From NCBI GenBank assembly GCA_947471745.1, contig CANJKZ010000924.1, positions 496,001 to 560,000 of the forward strand: a stretch of DNA of 64,000 nt, given 5' to 3'. The notes beneath the pieces are model-generated. The model did not search any database. It was not told where the DNA came from and worked only from the letters and a program-made list of their open reading frames with translations. Each line of letters begins with the position of its first letter. Positions within the stretch are counted from its first letter, which is position 1. The stretch is from Closterium sp. Naga37s-1 (lineage: Eukaryota > Streptophyta > Zygnematophyceae > Desmidiales > Closteriaceae). The position numbers and the translations under genes were made by a program. Below, in pieces: positions 1-10,577 of the stretch.

Positions 1-1531
1 CCTTATCATCAACACCCGTTGCTGCCCCAATCGGCTGTCTGCTCAGAGGATCAGCCATGTTCGTCGAGCCCGCTCGATATCGAATATCGTAGGTGAACCC
101 ACTCAGGAGTTCAGCCCATCGAGCTTGACGGCGGGTGAGTGTGGCTTGAGTGGCAAAATAGGTGTTCGGACAGTGGTCGGTCGTGACCACAAAGTCAACA
201 CCTTCGAGATAACATCTCCATGTTCGTAGCGCATGCACAACCGCCAACAATTCTTGTTCGGAAGTTGTATAGCGCTGCTCAGCCGGTGAAAGCTTTCTAC
301 TCTCAAATGCCACGGGGCGTCCTTCTTGCAAAAGAACTGCTCCAATCCCTACTGTCGAGGCATCAGTTACCACCTCGTAGGGCTTGGACGGGTCTGGCAA
401 AGCCAGCACTGGAGCATTGGTCAGCATGGTTTTCACCTCCTCAAATGCCTTCTGGCATTGATCGGTCCACAGCCAAGCATTACCCTTACGAGTGAGGGCA
501 GTCAGTGGGGCGACTACGGAGGAATAATTTTCCAAGAAACGGCGAAAATAGTTCGCAAGTCCAAGAAATGATCTGACCTGTCCCACGTCCTGTGGAACGG
601 GCCACTGTTGGACTGCCGCCACTTTCTTTGGATCAACTTTGAGGCCATCGTTGCCCACCAAGTGACCAAGGTATTCCAACTCGCGTTTGTAGAAGTGACA
701 CTTCCACAATCGAGCAAAGAATTTATGCTCTCGCAGTTTTCCTAACACCCATTTCAGGTGTTGCGTGTGTTCTTCTTCGGTCTTCGAGTACACGAGGATG
801 TCATCCAAGTATACCAGGACAAATTAGCCGATTGCCTCCCGAAACACATCATTCATTGCTCGCTGAAATGACGCGGGAGCATTTGTTAAGCCAAAACTTA
901 ACACACGCCACTGAAAATGCCCGAACGACGTTCTGAAAGCCGTTTTTGGAACATCTTCTTCGGTGATTCGTAGCTGATGATACCCCTCAGCTAAGTCCAG
1001 CGCACTGAACCACTGAGCTCCCTGGAGCCGATCGAACAGATCCTCAATTCGTGGTAGAGGGTATATGTTCTTCACCGTAATCTTGTTCAAGGCACGATAA
1101 TCTACGCACATGCGTAATCCTCCGCCCTTCTTGTTAACGAACAAAATTGGTGCTCCGTAAGGGGATGCACTGGGTTCAATCCATCCTTTTCTGAGGTATT
1201 CCTCGATCTGTTGTTTGGCCTCTTCGTACTCAGCTGGACTGAGGCGATACAGAGGTCGAAAGGGTGGAACCTTTCCTGGTTCAACAGGGATGGTGTGACC
1301 CATTGCGCGGTCAGGCGGAAGTCCATCAGGGATGGTTTCAAACACTTCCTTGAATTCCTCTGCCAGTATTTTCATTTGAGGAGGGAAATCCTCAATTGCT
1401 GGCTCCGAGGCCTCGACATTCTCAAGCTGTACCACGAATAGTGTATCAGCCGACTTAACAGAATGCCCGAATTGGTTGGCCAACACACACAGCGCGCTGG
1501 GACGTTCAGGCGTCTGTGTTTCAGTGGGCAA
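1..1531 (-). pseudogene. Gypsy reverse transcriptase / RNase H region, partial
   Basis: The reverse transcriptase palm is clear: [34 protein letters not shown] and [11 protein letters not shown] lie in the usual order. An in-frame TAA at about 824 interrupts the chain just before the catalytic YLDD block, which reads on in the same frame (VYLDDILVYS). Further left come the RT thumb and an RNase H-like segment with VTDAS, and the sequence runs off the window edge before integrase. The RT would copy element RNA into DNA in the particle, but this copy is broken by the stop. Confidence 0.9.
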
Positions 1532-1546
1532 AGTATCATTGACTTG

Positions 1547-2482
1547 TCACTGGATTGCCTTTCCGTTCTTGTTGAACGAGACAATGTTGTACTGGAAGTC
1601 CAGAATAACTTCGTTGGCTCTCAACCAATCCATGCCCAGGATGAGGTCGACTCCTGACAAAAGTGGTAGGACATATACGCGAACTGTTTCGCTATAGTCC
1701 TGTACTTTCATGTCGATATGTGTCTGTCCTTTACTTGGAATGACACGATCGTCACCCAAGCGGATGGGACACGACGGTCCTACAACGAGGACGTTGCGTA
1801 TCGTAACCCAAGTTTCATCAACAAGGGAAACCGATGCGCCTGTATCGACGAGAATCCTTGCTTCGTCCCCATTCATGCGTCCAGATAACAGTAGATTCTG
1901 TTGAAATCTTGGACGGATGGGACAAGCGACAACAAGTTTAGGAGGTCGAAAGTACACCCTAAATTTGTTGTGAGCGCGTCCAAACCTTTGGGATGTGGTC
2001 CACCAAACATGGTGCCCCTTGTCCCATGTTGCCAGGATATGCCATTCGTGAAATCGGCGGAACAACTCTCCTTTCACGATTCGAGTCACCAATCCCACTG
2101 ACGTGAGCGGGTGCTCTTGGACACAACGGTCCACAATATCCATGATTGCTGGCAACTCGTTGAACGAGCAAGAGATGATTGAAAATTTATCTCTCAAGGA
2201 TTCAATTGAGATGTTTTCAAGTGGGTATGATCGAGTTTTAAAAACAGTTTTTTCATTAATAGAAGAGGCATACAAACAAGCGATTTTGCATGATGCAAGC
2301 TTCTCTAGCTTTAGCAAATCCTCATCACGAAGGACATAAGCCTCATCTACTCGATCTCGCTCACCAACTAGGTACCCACCCCCTAGTTGGACTTCGGAAA
2401 ATCCTTCGGGCCCGAAGGGCCAGAACCATCCGGCTTCTTGCCCTGGTTGGGCTTGCCGGAGTTCTTGACGGACTTCCTCCAA
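1547..2482 (-). pseudogene. Gypsy aspartic protease region
   Basis: The frame overlaps the end of gag by about 100 bases. It carries the retropepsin active-site motif LVDTGAS at about residue 215, followed by a GMDWL motif typical of gypsy proteases. The N-terminal 190 residues are a linker with no fold I recognise. An in-frame TGA at about 1547 separates it from the reverse transcriptase, which continues in the same frame from 1531. The stop is therefore a nonsense mutation rather than a natural boundary, unless it is suppressed. Confidence 0.85.
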
Positions 2483-3864
2483 CGGCAGTGATAGGACTTG
2501 TGCCCGAGCTTGCCACAGATGCGGCAGCCTGCCGGGGGCTTATCCTCATCCTGAGGATCCTTGGCAGGCCCAGCATGGGCCCTCTTGGACTGAGTCCCAG
2601 AGGATTCCTCCTTCTGCTGATAGGGCCTCTTCCAAGAGCCACTGCCCCTGTGTGCCTGAGTCCTGTTACCACCCCCCCTAGGGCCTTCGGCACTAGGCTG
2701 CTGCTGAGCACGGGCGTGAGTCATGTACGCACGGAAATTCACATCCGTGTCAATGACCTGCTCCTTGCACTCCTTGTAGGTCCTCCACTGGTGCTCCCCG
2801 CGCACAACATGCACACGCTTGATGTGCTCAGGGAGACCCTTGAAGAACTGGTGGATGACCTCGCTCTCAGGAAGAGCAGTCTTCAGCAGCGACAGAGTTT
2901 TCTCAAACTCCTTGGCGTACTCGCATACAGGCTGGTCACCGCACTGGATGTTCTCCAGGCGGCTACGCACCTCGAGCGCCGGGGGCTGACTCAGGAATGC
3001 CGCCAGCATGGCAGCTTTGAACTCCTCCCAGCCAAAAGGATGGCCATTAGCCTCTGCGTGGCGCTTGTTGGCATACACCAACTTGCTCGCAGTGTCGTCC
3101 AGGGCAAGGGTTGCAGCGACCACACGAGCCTCGCTACGCACATTGTGGATGGACATAAAGTCCTCCGCAATGGAGAGCCAAGTCTCGACGTCGGTCTTGC
3201 CATGGACAAAACGAGGCAGGGCCGAAGGGCAGGAGCCAAAGGCAGTTGCTGCTGCAGTAGGAGGCTCAGCACGTGCTCCAGTAGGAGGAGGAACAGAAGG
3301 AGGTGTATCAGCAGGTGCAGCACGGCTGTTAGCGGCGTTGGCGACTCGCTCTGCTGCAGGAGCAGGCTGGTAGAGGTTTCCACGCCGGATCTCCCTGTAC
3401 TGGGTCTGAAGCACAGAGATGCTTTTCTCCTGCTTCTTGAGCTGATCCTGCACGAACTGAAGAGTGTTGTGCAGGTCCTGAATGAGGCTGGAGGTGTCGT
3501 TTTCCTTAGGGATCAACTGCACCTCCCTGGTCAGCTGCTCAATCAAGGCCTGAAGCTTAACAGAATCAGCCTCCAAGTTCTGGATACGACACTGTTGCAC
3601 TCCAATGAGAATATTCTGCTCCGTGAGTTGAGTCTGGAGCTTGACAGCAATGTTCTCAGTTTCATTGGAAACACCCTCATCAGAGCCAGCCTCTTCCTCA
3701 TTTTCAGCATCAGCCTCAAGGTCAGCTTCACTTCCATTGATCTCCATGTCAACCACGAAATCCTCAAGGTTGAGATCAATGTCAGCAGCAGCAGCAGCAT
3801 TATCTCCCTCAGTGCCAACAACGGGCACCTCCTTAGTAGCATCCATCTCTTGACCAGCAGCCAT
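2383..3864 (-). CDS. Gypsy gag-like protein with zinc knuckle
   Basis: This 493-residue frame starts at ATG 3864, the first start after the leader. The first 90 residues are acidic. Residues about 85-170 look like a coiled coil (many Q, L and E). A retrotransposon gag core follows (residues about 205-350, with W and hydrophobic spacing typical of the Retrotrans_gag family). Near the C-terminus is one CX2CX4HX4C zinc knuckle (C-RICGKLGHKSYHC) in a basic, Pro/Gly-rich tail. Gag coats the element's RNA and forms the particle. The frame ends at 2383 and the protease continues in another frame, so either a programmed shift or decay is needed to join them. The frame itself has no internal stop. Confidence 0.88.
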   Translation of the reverse strand: MAAGQEMDATKEVPVVGTEGDNAAAAADIDLNLEDFVVDMEINGSEADLEADAENEEEAGSDEGVSNETENIAVKLQTQLTEQNILIGVQQCRIQNLEADSVKLQALIEQLTREVQLIPKENDTSSLIQDLHNTLQFVQDQLKKQEKSISVLQTQYREIRRGNLYQPAPAAERVANAANSRAAPADTPPSVPPPTGARAEPPTAAATAFGSCPSALPRFVHGKTDVETWLSIAEDFMSIHNVRSEARVVAATLALDDTASKLVYANKRHAEANGHPFGWEEFKAAMLAAFLSQPPALEVRSRLENIQCGDQPVCEYAKEFEKTLSLLKTALPESEVIHQFFKGLPEHIKRVHVVRGEHQWRTYKECKEQVIDTDVNFRAYMTHARAQQQPSAEGPRGGGNRTQAHRGSGSWKRPYQQKEESSGTQSKRAHAGPAKDPQDEDKPPAGCRICGKLGHKSYHCRWRKSVKNSGKPNQGKKPDGSGPSGPKDFPKSN

Positions 3865-4154
3865 GAAACAGGTTAAGGAGAGGAGATCTCAACAGATCTT
3901 ATAATAATCTTTAAGAAATCTGATTACTCTTATAGAATAATCAAATACAGAATCTCTTAAGATAGACTTGTTTGCCAAATCTCTCTATCACCTCAATGAT
4001 AGAGCAAGATATACTCAAGAGAGTAATCCTCAACAAGCCCTTTATAGATCTGAAGGTACACTCTTCTACACAAAGTAGATCAAGAGTCTTCCACCAAAGG
4101 TGGGTAAGAGAAATTAATCTCTTCAAATTTCTTCTCAATGTTGATGAAGAAAAA

Positions 4155-4300
4155 TGAGCTCTTTGTAGATCTTGAAGCTCCAATGGTGTGTTGAGGAGAT
4201 TGAAGCTTGAAGCTTGGAGATCTTGTAGAAGCTTTTGTAGATCTTGAAGAACCACTTGTAGATCTTGAAATTTCTTCAAAATCTTCAAAGATCTTGATAG
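4155..4300 (-). repeat. Short tandem repeats in the gypsy leader
   Basis: The untranslated leader between the primer site and gag (3865-4407) holds about six imperfect copies of a 15-20 base unit around TTGTAGATCTTGAAG. The leader has no long reading frame on the coding strand. The repeats could be a cis-acting RNA signal such as packaging or dimerisation, but nothing in the sequence proves this. Confidence 0.7.
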
Positions 4301-4393
4301 CTCCTTGGATGAAATCCTGGATCCACAAGCTAGGATCCTCTAAAAAAAATAGTCCAAGTAGCAAATGGCCACACAAGGCCAAGGAAGAACCTT

Positions 4394-4407
4394 GCTCTAG
4401 ATACCAA
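4394..4407 (-). promoter_or_regulatory. Primer binding site of the gypsy element
   Basis: Directly inside the LTR the minus strand reads TTGGTATCTAGAGC, close to the TGGTATCAGAGC complement of plant initiator-Met tRNA. This fixes the LTR boundary at 4408 and shows that transcription runs leftward. Confidence 0.85.
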
Positions 4408-5035
4408 TGTAATGCCCAGGGCTATTATAATGGCGGTTACAAGGCTTTTATAATATTCCAATACAAAATAGTAGCTTTAACTAGCCTTAATAGCCTTGGA
4501 GATGAAGATCTTCTTGATGCCTTTGATGAAAAGCACTTGGAGTAGTAGTGTAGGGAGACTTGTGAGAGAGCCCAAAAGGACTTAGAGAAACAATCCCATT
4601 TCCAATTGTTTTGTTGGAGTGGGAGGTTGAGAATGAGCTTGCTTAGCTCAGACCCCCTCAATACACCCCTTGGGGAACTATCCCAACCATGGTTTCCATG
4701 GTGGGATGGTTCCTAGGCTTGGAGCCTATGTGGCAATTGTGTTGGGTTGGAAAACCCAACTTAGAACCATTCAATGGTTGTGTTTAGGATAGAGTAGATT
4801 GTAACACTTGTTTGGCAGTTTCTGATTGGTTGGAAATCCAACCTTCAACATTCTCTTGGTTGAGTTGGAAATGTTCCAAACCTCCAAAGTTGAGGCTTGG
4901 CAAACCCAAACCAAGTTTCATCCCAACCAACTCAACCATCTTCTCCAACTCTTCCTTTGTCGAGAGAAGTTCTCAACAATTGACTTAGAGAGAGATCGAT
5001 GGTTGTTAGCTCGGTAGTTAGGGTAATACGTTACA
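4408..5035 (-). repeat. 5' LTR of the gypsy element
   Basis: On the plus strand the repeat begins TGTAATGCCC next to the primer site and ends GTTACA, giving TG..CA ends over 628 bp. It should hold the promoter and polyadenylation signals. An imperfect hairpin (CCATGG arms) lies at about 4676-4713, and several GGTTGGAAA/CCAACC inverted motifs lie at 4740-4940. The partner LTR is outside the window, so the exact ends rest on the primer site and the TG..CA rule. Confidence 0.8.
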
Positions 5036-5634
5036 TCTACTATCCTAATGTACGATGACATCCCTATGTGATCCAATGCACGATATAGCTATCCGGGAGT
5101 CACTAAAATCTGGAAGGCTCACCGCGATCTCATGGAATTCCACGCCAGCACCCATGGAATCGGCTTACGGTAAAATAAATGACCAGCTGTGCTTCAAATC
5201 GATTTGGGTGGTGCCTGAATGTAAACTCAGATGTGACTTCAATACGCAGAGTTACTGTACATGAAGCATGCCTGACATCAATACCGTATGATATTTTAAT
5301 CAACCCACGTATTTCGAATCATTTCAAGCAACACCTCGGAGAGGGTATAGCGCGCTGGTGAAACAGTGCGTACATTTGCCAACAATTCAATTTGCTTTCA
5401 TCAACCCCCACCAAAATCTCACACACTAGCCAGATTGAATGTGTTCTCTTGCTCTAATGGGGGCCTGGCAAACAAAGTTGTGGATCGAACGGAAGTGGCA
5501 ATGGCAAAACCCTACTGTGGCATGGTGCTGCTAACTCTAAGTGGTCCTGCAAACCCCAGTAGCACTTGGGAAGAGTACAGTAGAGTAGCAAACCCCATCA
5601 CCCTGCATATGCAACTGATACCTTCCAGGCTGAA
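5036..5634. other. Intergenic spacer
   Basis: This is host DNA between the gypsy LTR and the 3' end of the CLASRP-like gene. I see no credible gene or RNA here. It would contain the 3' untranslated region of the minus-strand gene ending at 5635. Confidence 0.6.
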
Positions 5635-8600
5635 CTACGAACTCCAACTTCGGCTCCTTCTGCCCGTGCCCCTGCTTCTGCTGCTGCTTCTGCTGCTGCT
5701 CCTTCTCCTGCTCCTGATCCTGCTTCCTCTTCTGCTTCTGCTTCTGCCCCTCCTGCTCTTGTCTCTGCTCCTGCTCCTGTCTCTGCTCCTGCTCCTGTCA
5801 GTGCTCCTGCTACTGTCTCTGCTCCTGCTCCTGTCTCTGCTCCTGCTCCTGTCTCTACTCCAGCTCCTACTCCTGTCCCTGTCCCTGCTCCTGCTCCTGC
5901 TCCTGCTCCTGATCCTGTCCCTGTCCCAGCTCCTGCTCCTGCTTCTGCTCCGGACTCGGTACCTAGCAGTAGCACGCCGGGTTTCCTCCAGCTTAGCTCG
6001 CTTCAACCTCTCCTGCTCCTCCTTCTTCGCTTTCTCTGCTGCTGTGTCCTTCTTCACTGCCACATACATCAATGTACAGGGGGAGAAGCACGGGAGAACA
6101 AACATGAGGGAGTAATTTTTGAAACGTCTCAAAATCACGGTGGAACAAACACGGGGGGCATGGGCCCAGGGCAAACGGAAATTCTGAGCACTGCCCTGCT
6201 ATCTCGTACTTTTGTTAAACACACACAGCACCGCCTAGCACGGATCTACACGGCCTAATATGGCCCAATACGCCCCACCAAGGCCTAGCATGACTGAACA
6301 CGCCTAACCACGCCCCCAACCTACTGTGTTTGTTCAGCTGCTTAGCCATCAACCGTTTTAGCCTCCCCTGTGATAATTCCAACGCCCCTCCCTGCACGTA
6401 GCAACATGTAAACCACCCTCCTTTCATCCCCTTCACCCCCAACCCACTTCACCCCCCTTCACACCCAATCTACTGTGTTTGTTGAGCTGCTTTGCCATCA
6501 GCCGCTTCAGCCTCTCCTGAGGGGTCTCCTTCGCCCCTCCCTCTGCTCCCTTGCCTGCTGCCCCCGCCACTCGAGGTAGTGAGGATGGCGCAAGCAAGCG
6601 ACGGCTGTGCGGAGGACAGGTGGAATTGGAGGGACAGAGAGAAAGCGGGGAGAGAAGGAGGGGAAAGCGGGGAATGAGAAGAATTTGTACGTCGACTAAA
6701 GAATCAGTCTCTTTTGCCCCTCCCTCTGCTCCCTTGCCTGCCGCCCCTGCCACTCGAGGTACTGTGGATGGCACAAGCAAGCAATGGCTGTGGGGGGAAG
6801 AAATGGAGATTGAGGCGCGATGAAGAGAGCAATAGATTCACACAAGTTTCAGTACCCCTCGCTTCTCCCTCCGCTCAGTTGCCCGGCCCTGTCACACGAG
6901 GTAGTGTGTGTGGACGACACAATCAAGAGAGTGGGAGTTGGAAGAATCGGAATTGGATTCAGAAATAAAAAAAATGCGTTGCGTGCACGACGCAAGCGAC
7001 TGACAGCTGTGGGGAAGACAGCAGGTTCCCACAACACCTGAGCAGCACAAGCAAACACCACACCATTAACCCACCTGACAGCTGGGGACTGCTTAGAAGA
7101 GGCAGGTGAAGGGCAGCCAACCAAGAAATCTCCACCACTTGAACCCTTCTCAAACCGCTCTCCACCGTACCCTCTCCTCCTCTCCTCCTCCCCTCTCCTC
7201 CTCTCCTCCTCCCCTCCTCTCCTCCTCTCCTTCTCCCTGCCAAAGCCCTCATCCTCACCCACACCCCCCCCAAACTGAGTGATAAACTCTATCCCGCCCT
7301 CCTTCTCCCCATCCCCTCTTGACCCCCTTCCCCCTGCTTCTTCCCCCCTGCCCCTATCCCTCTCCCTACTCCTCTCCTGCTCCCTATCCCTATCCCTATC
7401 CCTATCCCTATCCCTATCCCTATCCCTATCCCTATCCCTATCCCTATCCCTATCCCTGTCCCTGCTTCTGTCTAAATCCCTGTCCCACCTGTCCCCTTCC
7501 CTTCTCCTCTCCCTATCCCTATCCCAATCTCTTTCTCTCTCTCTGTCCCTCCCTCTGTCATCGTGCCCCCTCTGCCCCTCTGTGTGGCCCCCAACCCGCA
7601 CCAACCCCTGCTGCTTCCATCCCTTCCCTTTCCCCTGCTGCTTCTTCCCCTCCCCCTTCCCCTGCGCTCCCCCTTCCTTCCCCTGCCGAGCAAGCTTCTT
7701 CCTCTCCTTGCGTGAAGGGCGCTGGTAAAGAGGGGAAGGTTTACCATAACACACGCCATGGGAGAGTGAATGGGAAAGTGGATGGACTTTTTAGGCGCCT
7801 AAAAAATCGCTGATAAAGAGGAGAAGGATTACCATAACACAGGGCATGGGAGAGTGAATGGGAAAGTAGATGGAAGAGCGAATGGGAGAACGGCACTAAA
7901 GCGTGGGGCCAATCAGATTTGTCATTCAGACGTCGAAATTAAACACAGACGCTCACTAAAATACTGCTATCATGACTCAACTCGGTTGTTGGAATTCGCT
8001 CACCGATTCATTGCCCGCCATCTGTCACAGCCTCTTCTCTTTCTCCAAGGCAGTGCCGCCCGTATTCCTCTATGCCGAACCGCTCCGCCATGTCTGCCAA
8101 ACGCTGCCGCCCACTGGGAGACATCCACCCGTATTCCTCCACGTCTCCCACCTCACCCCCATCCCCCTCCTCTTCCTCCTCCTTGTCCTCCTCATCCTCT
8201 TCCTCCTCGTCCTCGTTACAGTCACCTGCGTTAATGTCATTGCTACCATACGAAAATGGCATGTTAGCATAAGCCCCCTTGCCTGCTGCTGGTGTTGCTG
8301 CGGATGCTGCTGCAGCAGCAGGCAGTTTTGGCCTGGGGTAAAGAACGAGGGAAGCGAGAAAGGAGAGGAGGAGAGTCCGATGGGTGACATGCAGCAATGG
8401 AAAGACGGGTAAAAGGAGGGACGCATAAGCCCCCTTGCCTGCTGCTGGTGTTGCAGCGGATGCTGCTGCAGCAGCAGGCAGAAAACGGAAGAGGGAAGGG
8501 AAAAAGGATCAGAGAGTAGCAAAAGCCAGAAGGGTAGCAGAAGCAGCAGGCAGTTTGGGCCTGGGGGGAACGGAAGAGGAAAGGGAGAAAGGATCAGAAG

Positions 8601-10577
8601 AGTAGCAAAAGCAGATAGTTTTGGCCTGGGGAAACGGAAGAGGGAAGGGAGAAAGGTTCAGACGAGCAGTAGCAGCAGGCAGTTTTGGCCTGGGGAAAAC
8701 GGAAGAGGGAAGGGAGAAAGGTTCAGAAGGGTAGCAGAAGCAGCAGGCAAATTTGGTTTGGTAAAATGGAAAAGAGAAGAAAGAAAGGGTCAGAAGAGGC
8801 TGGTGGATGATAGGCAACCATGGAAAAGTGAATAAGAAGAGACACGAGACATCAGGTGCTACCTGTGAGGTGCAGGTGCTACCTGTGAGGTGAAGGTGCT
8901 ACCTGTGAGGTGAAGGTGCTACCTGTGAGGTGAAGGTGCTACCTGTGAGGTGCAGGTGCTACCTGTGAGGTGAAGGTGCTACCTGTGAGGTGAAGGTGCT
9001 ACCTGTGAGGGCAGGTGCTACCTGCGAGGGCAGGTGCTACTGACCTGTTGGCCTTGAGCTGAGCGTGGGCTCTAGCCTCCATCTCTCGCTCCACCTGCTG
9101 CAATCCCTCCTCCTCTGACTCTGCCATTGTCAACGTGGTCACGGATGGTGGTATATGGTGGGAGAGGAACGAATATCAGGAACCGATAACGAGTGGGACA
9201 ACATGGGGGATGTCTCTTGCTCCACCTGCTGCAATCCCTCCTGCTCTGACTCTGGCATTGCAAACATCATGTCACAGATGGTGGTAAATGGTGGGAGAGA
9301 AATGATAAGAAACGGTTAACAACAAGTCGGACAATATGGGGGATATCTCTCGCTCCACCCGCTGCAATCCCTCCTCAGTACCGCTCACTCCCAGTTGCAC
9401 ATCGCCCCCTCCTGCTGCTCCGCTAACTCCCTCAATACACGGGAAAGGCTACTCACTTGCATGCCAGCCCAATCGCACGAGATCCCGGTATCGCTCCTCC
9501 TCCTCTTGCTGCTCTGTCAACTCCCTCGCCCCATGCCTGTGCGGATCATACTCCCGAATGCAATCCAGCATGGCTCGCCCGTCATACCTGTGCCAGCAAA
9601 CGGTCAATGGTGGTGGAAATGAGTAGGGGTGGGTGGGTGGGAGATGCACTTCAGATACATAAGTGTCACGAAATAGGCACACAGGAATGACATGTTAGAC
9701 TGCTAAGAGCAGTCATTGTTGTCAGGCATGTCAAGTTGACAAGGACCAGCAGCAGCAGCGACACGTTCTATACAGCACACCTTAAGATGTCCCATGATAA
9801 TACATGCATGCCTATGAACATGCAATCTCACCCACGCACCTGTCTATGAGTGTGTCCCCTCTGTTGTTCCATGGAATGCTGTAGGCAGTCGAGCAGATTG
9901 GAAGGGAATGCACAGCAGTCCACCAGACCAGAGAGAGGAGAGAGAAGCACGAAGTACAGGGCACAGCCAAGGGAGAGAGGAGCAGCCAAAAACAGCAAAG
10001 CGAGAGGCGCATAGGGAAGCGCAGTGCAGAGGAAAGTGAGGTGCAGAGGAGAGAAAGAAAGGAAAGGCAGCAGGAGGGCAAGAAATGGAGGGGCATTAGG
10101 GTAGCGGAACACGTGATACAAAGTCTCAATGCATAGCATAAATTGTTATCGACAGGAAACAAAAATCTAGACCTCCACGAAGTGAGTCCGTGGAGCCAAC
10201 CAGGTCAGCGGTATGTCTATCAGGCGATGACTAGCCTTGGCGCGAAGTAAGTCAATGGGGGGGAGGGGGTCACAGACAGGCCGCTAAATCCAGGGTGGAA
10301 GGGTGGAAAGGAGAAGCATCACACAGTCAGGCCTCTATTCCGTGAATCCAAGGAAGGTGGGGGGATAGGGGGTCACAGACAGGCCGGAGAGGTCCTGCGC
10401 GGACTGGTAGACGGCGGAGTCGTGCAGGCAGGCGGAGCTTGTGCCCGCCACGCGCAGCAGCTGCGTCGGATCCCCCGCGCGCCGAGACCGCTGATCCGCG
10501 AGCCGCTCGGCGCGCTTCTTCGCCGCGTCCATCATCTCGTGCACGCGCTTCTCCGACCGCCGCGCCTCGTGCCACAT
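5635..10577 (-). CDS. CLASRP: CLASRP/SWAP2-like RS-rich splicing regulator
   Basis: The family is a nuclear SR-related protein that binds CLK kinases and affects alternative splicing. Exon 1 starts at ATG 10577 with MWHEARRSEKRVHEMMDAAK, matching the conserved family N-terminus (MWxEARxxE..KRAERxx..HxDSAV). Later exons, read by eye from GT/AG signals, are 9878-9840 (IPWNNRGDTLIDR), 9587-9457 (YDGRAMLD...), 9120-9045, 8332-about 8010 (acidic run, then RQRLADMAERFG), 7721-7075 (Arg/Asp repeat, then IEFITQFGG, matching the family's ITFITSFGG), about 6573-6470 (TPQERLKRLMAKQLNKH) and 6056-5635 (a KKDTAAEKAKKEEQERLKRA helix, then a 100-residue RS tail). The domain order and the two diagnostic motifs make the call firm. 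Exact junctions after exons 1 and 5 are unresolved. The gene is head to head with the mTERF gene, and its introns are full of copied splice junctions. Confidence 0.85.
6317..6935 (-). repeat. Copied exon fragments near the CLASRP-like 3' end
   Basis: The TPQERLKRLMAKQLNKH exon end (6466-6520) has a degenerate copy at 6317-6372. The segment before it, coding VAGAAGKGAEGGAKET, occurs about three times (6537-6610, 6716-6792, 6862-6935). The copy nearest the intact exon continues into the conserved motif; the others diverge. They lie in what should be intron. Confidence 0.8.
7380..7457 (-). repeat. In-frame hexanucleotide repeat coding Arg-Asp
   Basis: About 13 copies of TCCCTA (plus strand) sit inside the large exon and code an alternating Arg-Asp run on the minus strand. 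RD/RE runs are normal in SR-related proteins. The perfect hexamer array is likely to vary in length between strains. Confidence 0.9.
7721..7872 (-). repeat. Duplicated intron end before the Arg-Asp exon
   Basis: The last 65 bases of the intron, with its TTTACCAG acceptor (7721-7785), are repeated at 7809-7872. The upstream copy has TTTATCAG in the acceptor position and so keeps an AG. Confidence 0.8.
8311..8785 (-). repeat. Tandem array of 3' splice-site fragments
   Basis: The intact acceptor of the acidic exon (TTTACCCCAG, exon start 8332) is followed upstream in the intron by about five more copies of the same acceptor plus exon start (near 8472, 8545, 8613, 8665 and 8735). The unit is about 65-140 bases. 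Several copies keep a CCCAG acceptor and the following GCCAAAACTG-like exon start. Confidence 0.85.
8853..9041 (-). repeat. 20-bp minisatellite built from a 5' splice site
   Basis: About nine copies of a 20-base unit follow exon 4 directly. Read on the minus strand each unit contains ACAGGTAGCACC, and the exon 4 donor itself reads ACAG/GTCAGTAGCACC. The array therefore looks like repeated copying of the donor junction. The last copies are 18-19 bases. Confidence 0.85.
9075..9386 (-). repeat. Three copies of the exon 4 start
   Basis: The start of exon 4, coding SEEEGLQQVERE with its acceptor (9075-9130), is repeated upstream at 9208-9262 and 9340-9386. A fragment of the exon 3 end (RELTEQQE) is also copied, near 9400-9440. 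Only the copy nearest the donor continues as a full exon. Confidence 0.8.

Larger units (their letters stand above)
1..5035 (-). mobile_element. Ty3/gypsy LTR retrotransposon, 5' part, degenerate
   Basis: On the minus strand the order is LTR (4408-5035), tRNA primer site, leader, gag with zinc knuckle, aspartic protease, reverse transcriptase and RNase H start, so the protease-RT order with no integrase between them marks a Ty3/gypsy element. The element runs off the left edge, so integrase and the 3' LTR are not visible. The coding part has a frame change between gag and protease and two in-frame stops (TGA near 1547, TAA near 824), so this copy should not encode a working polyprotein. A 5-bp target duplication cannot be checked because only one end is present; the bases next to the LTR are TCTAC. 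Confidence 0.93.

Noticed and set aside
2290-3876. A 528-residue plus-strand frame opposite the gypsy gag
   Set aside because: It is the mirror of the gag frame; the minus strand carries the zinc knuckle and the LTR-to-gag order, while the plus product resembles nothing.
8853-9041. Regular 20-bp repeat considered as a CRISPR array
   Set aside because: The units are contiguous with no variable spacers, and the setting is a eukaryotic intron.
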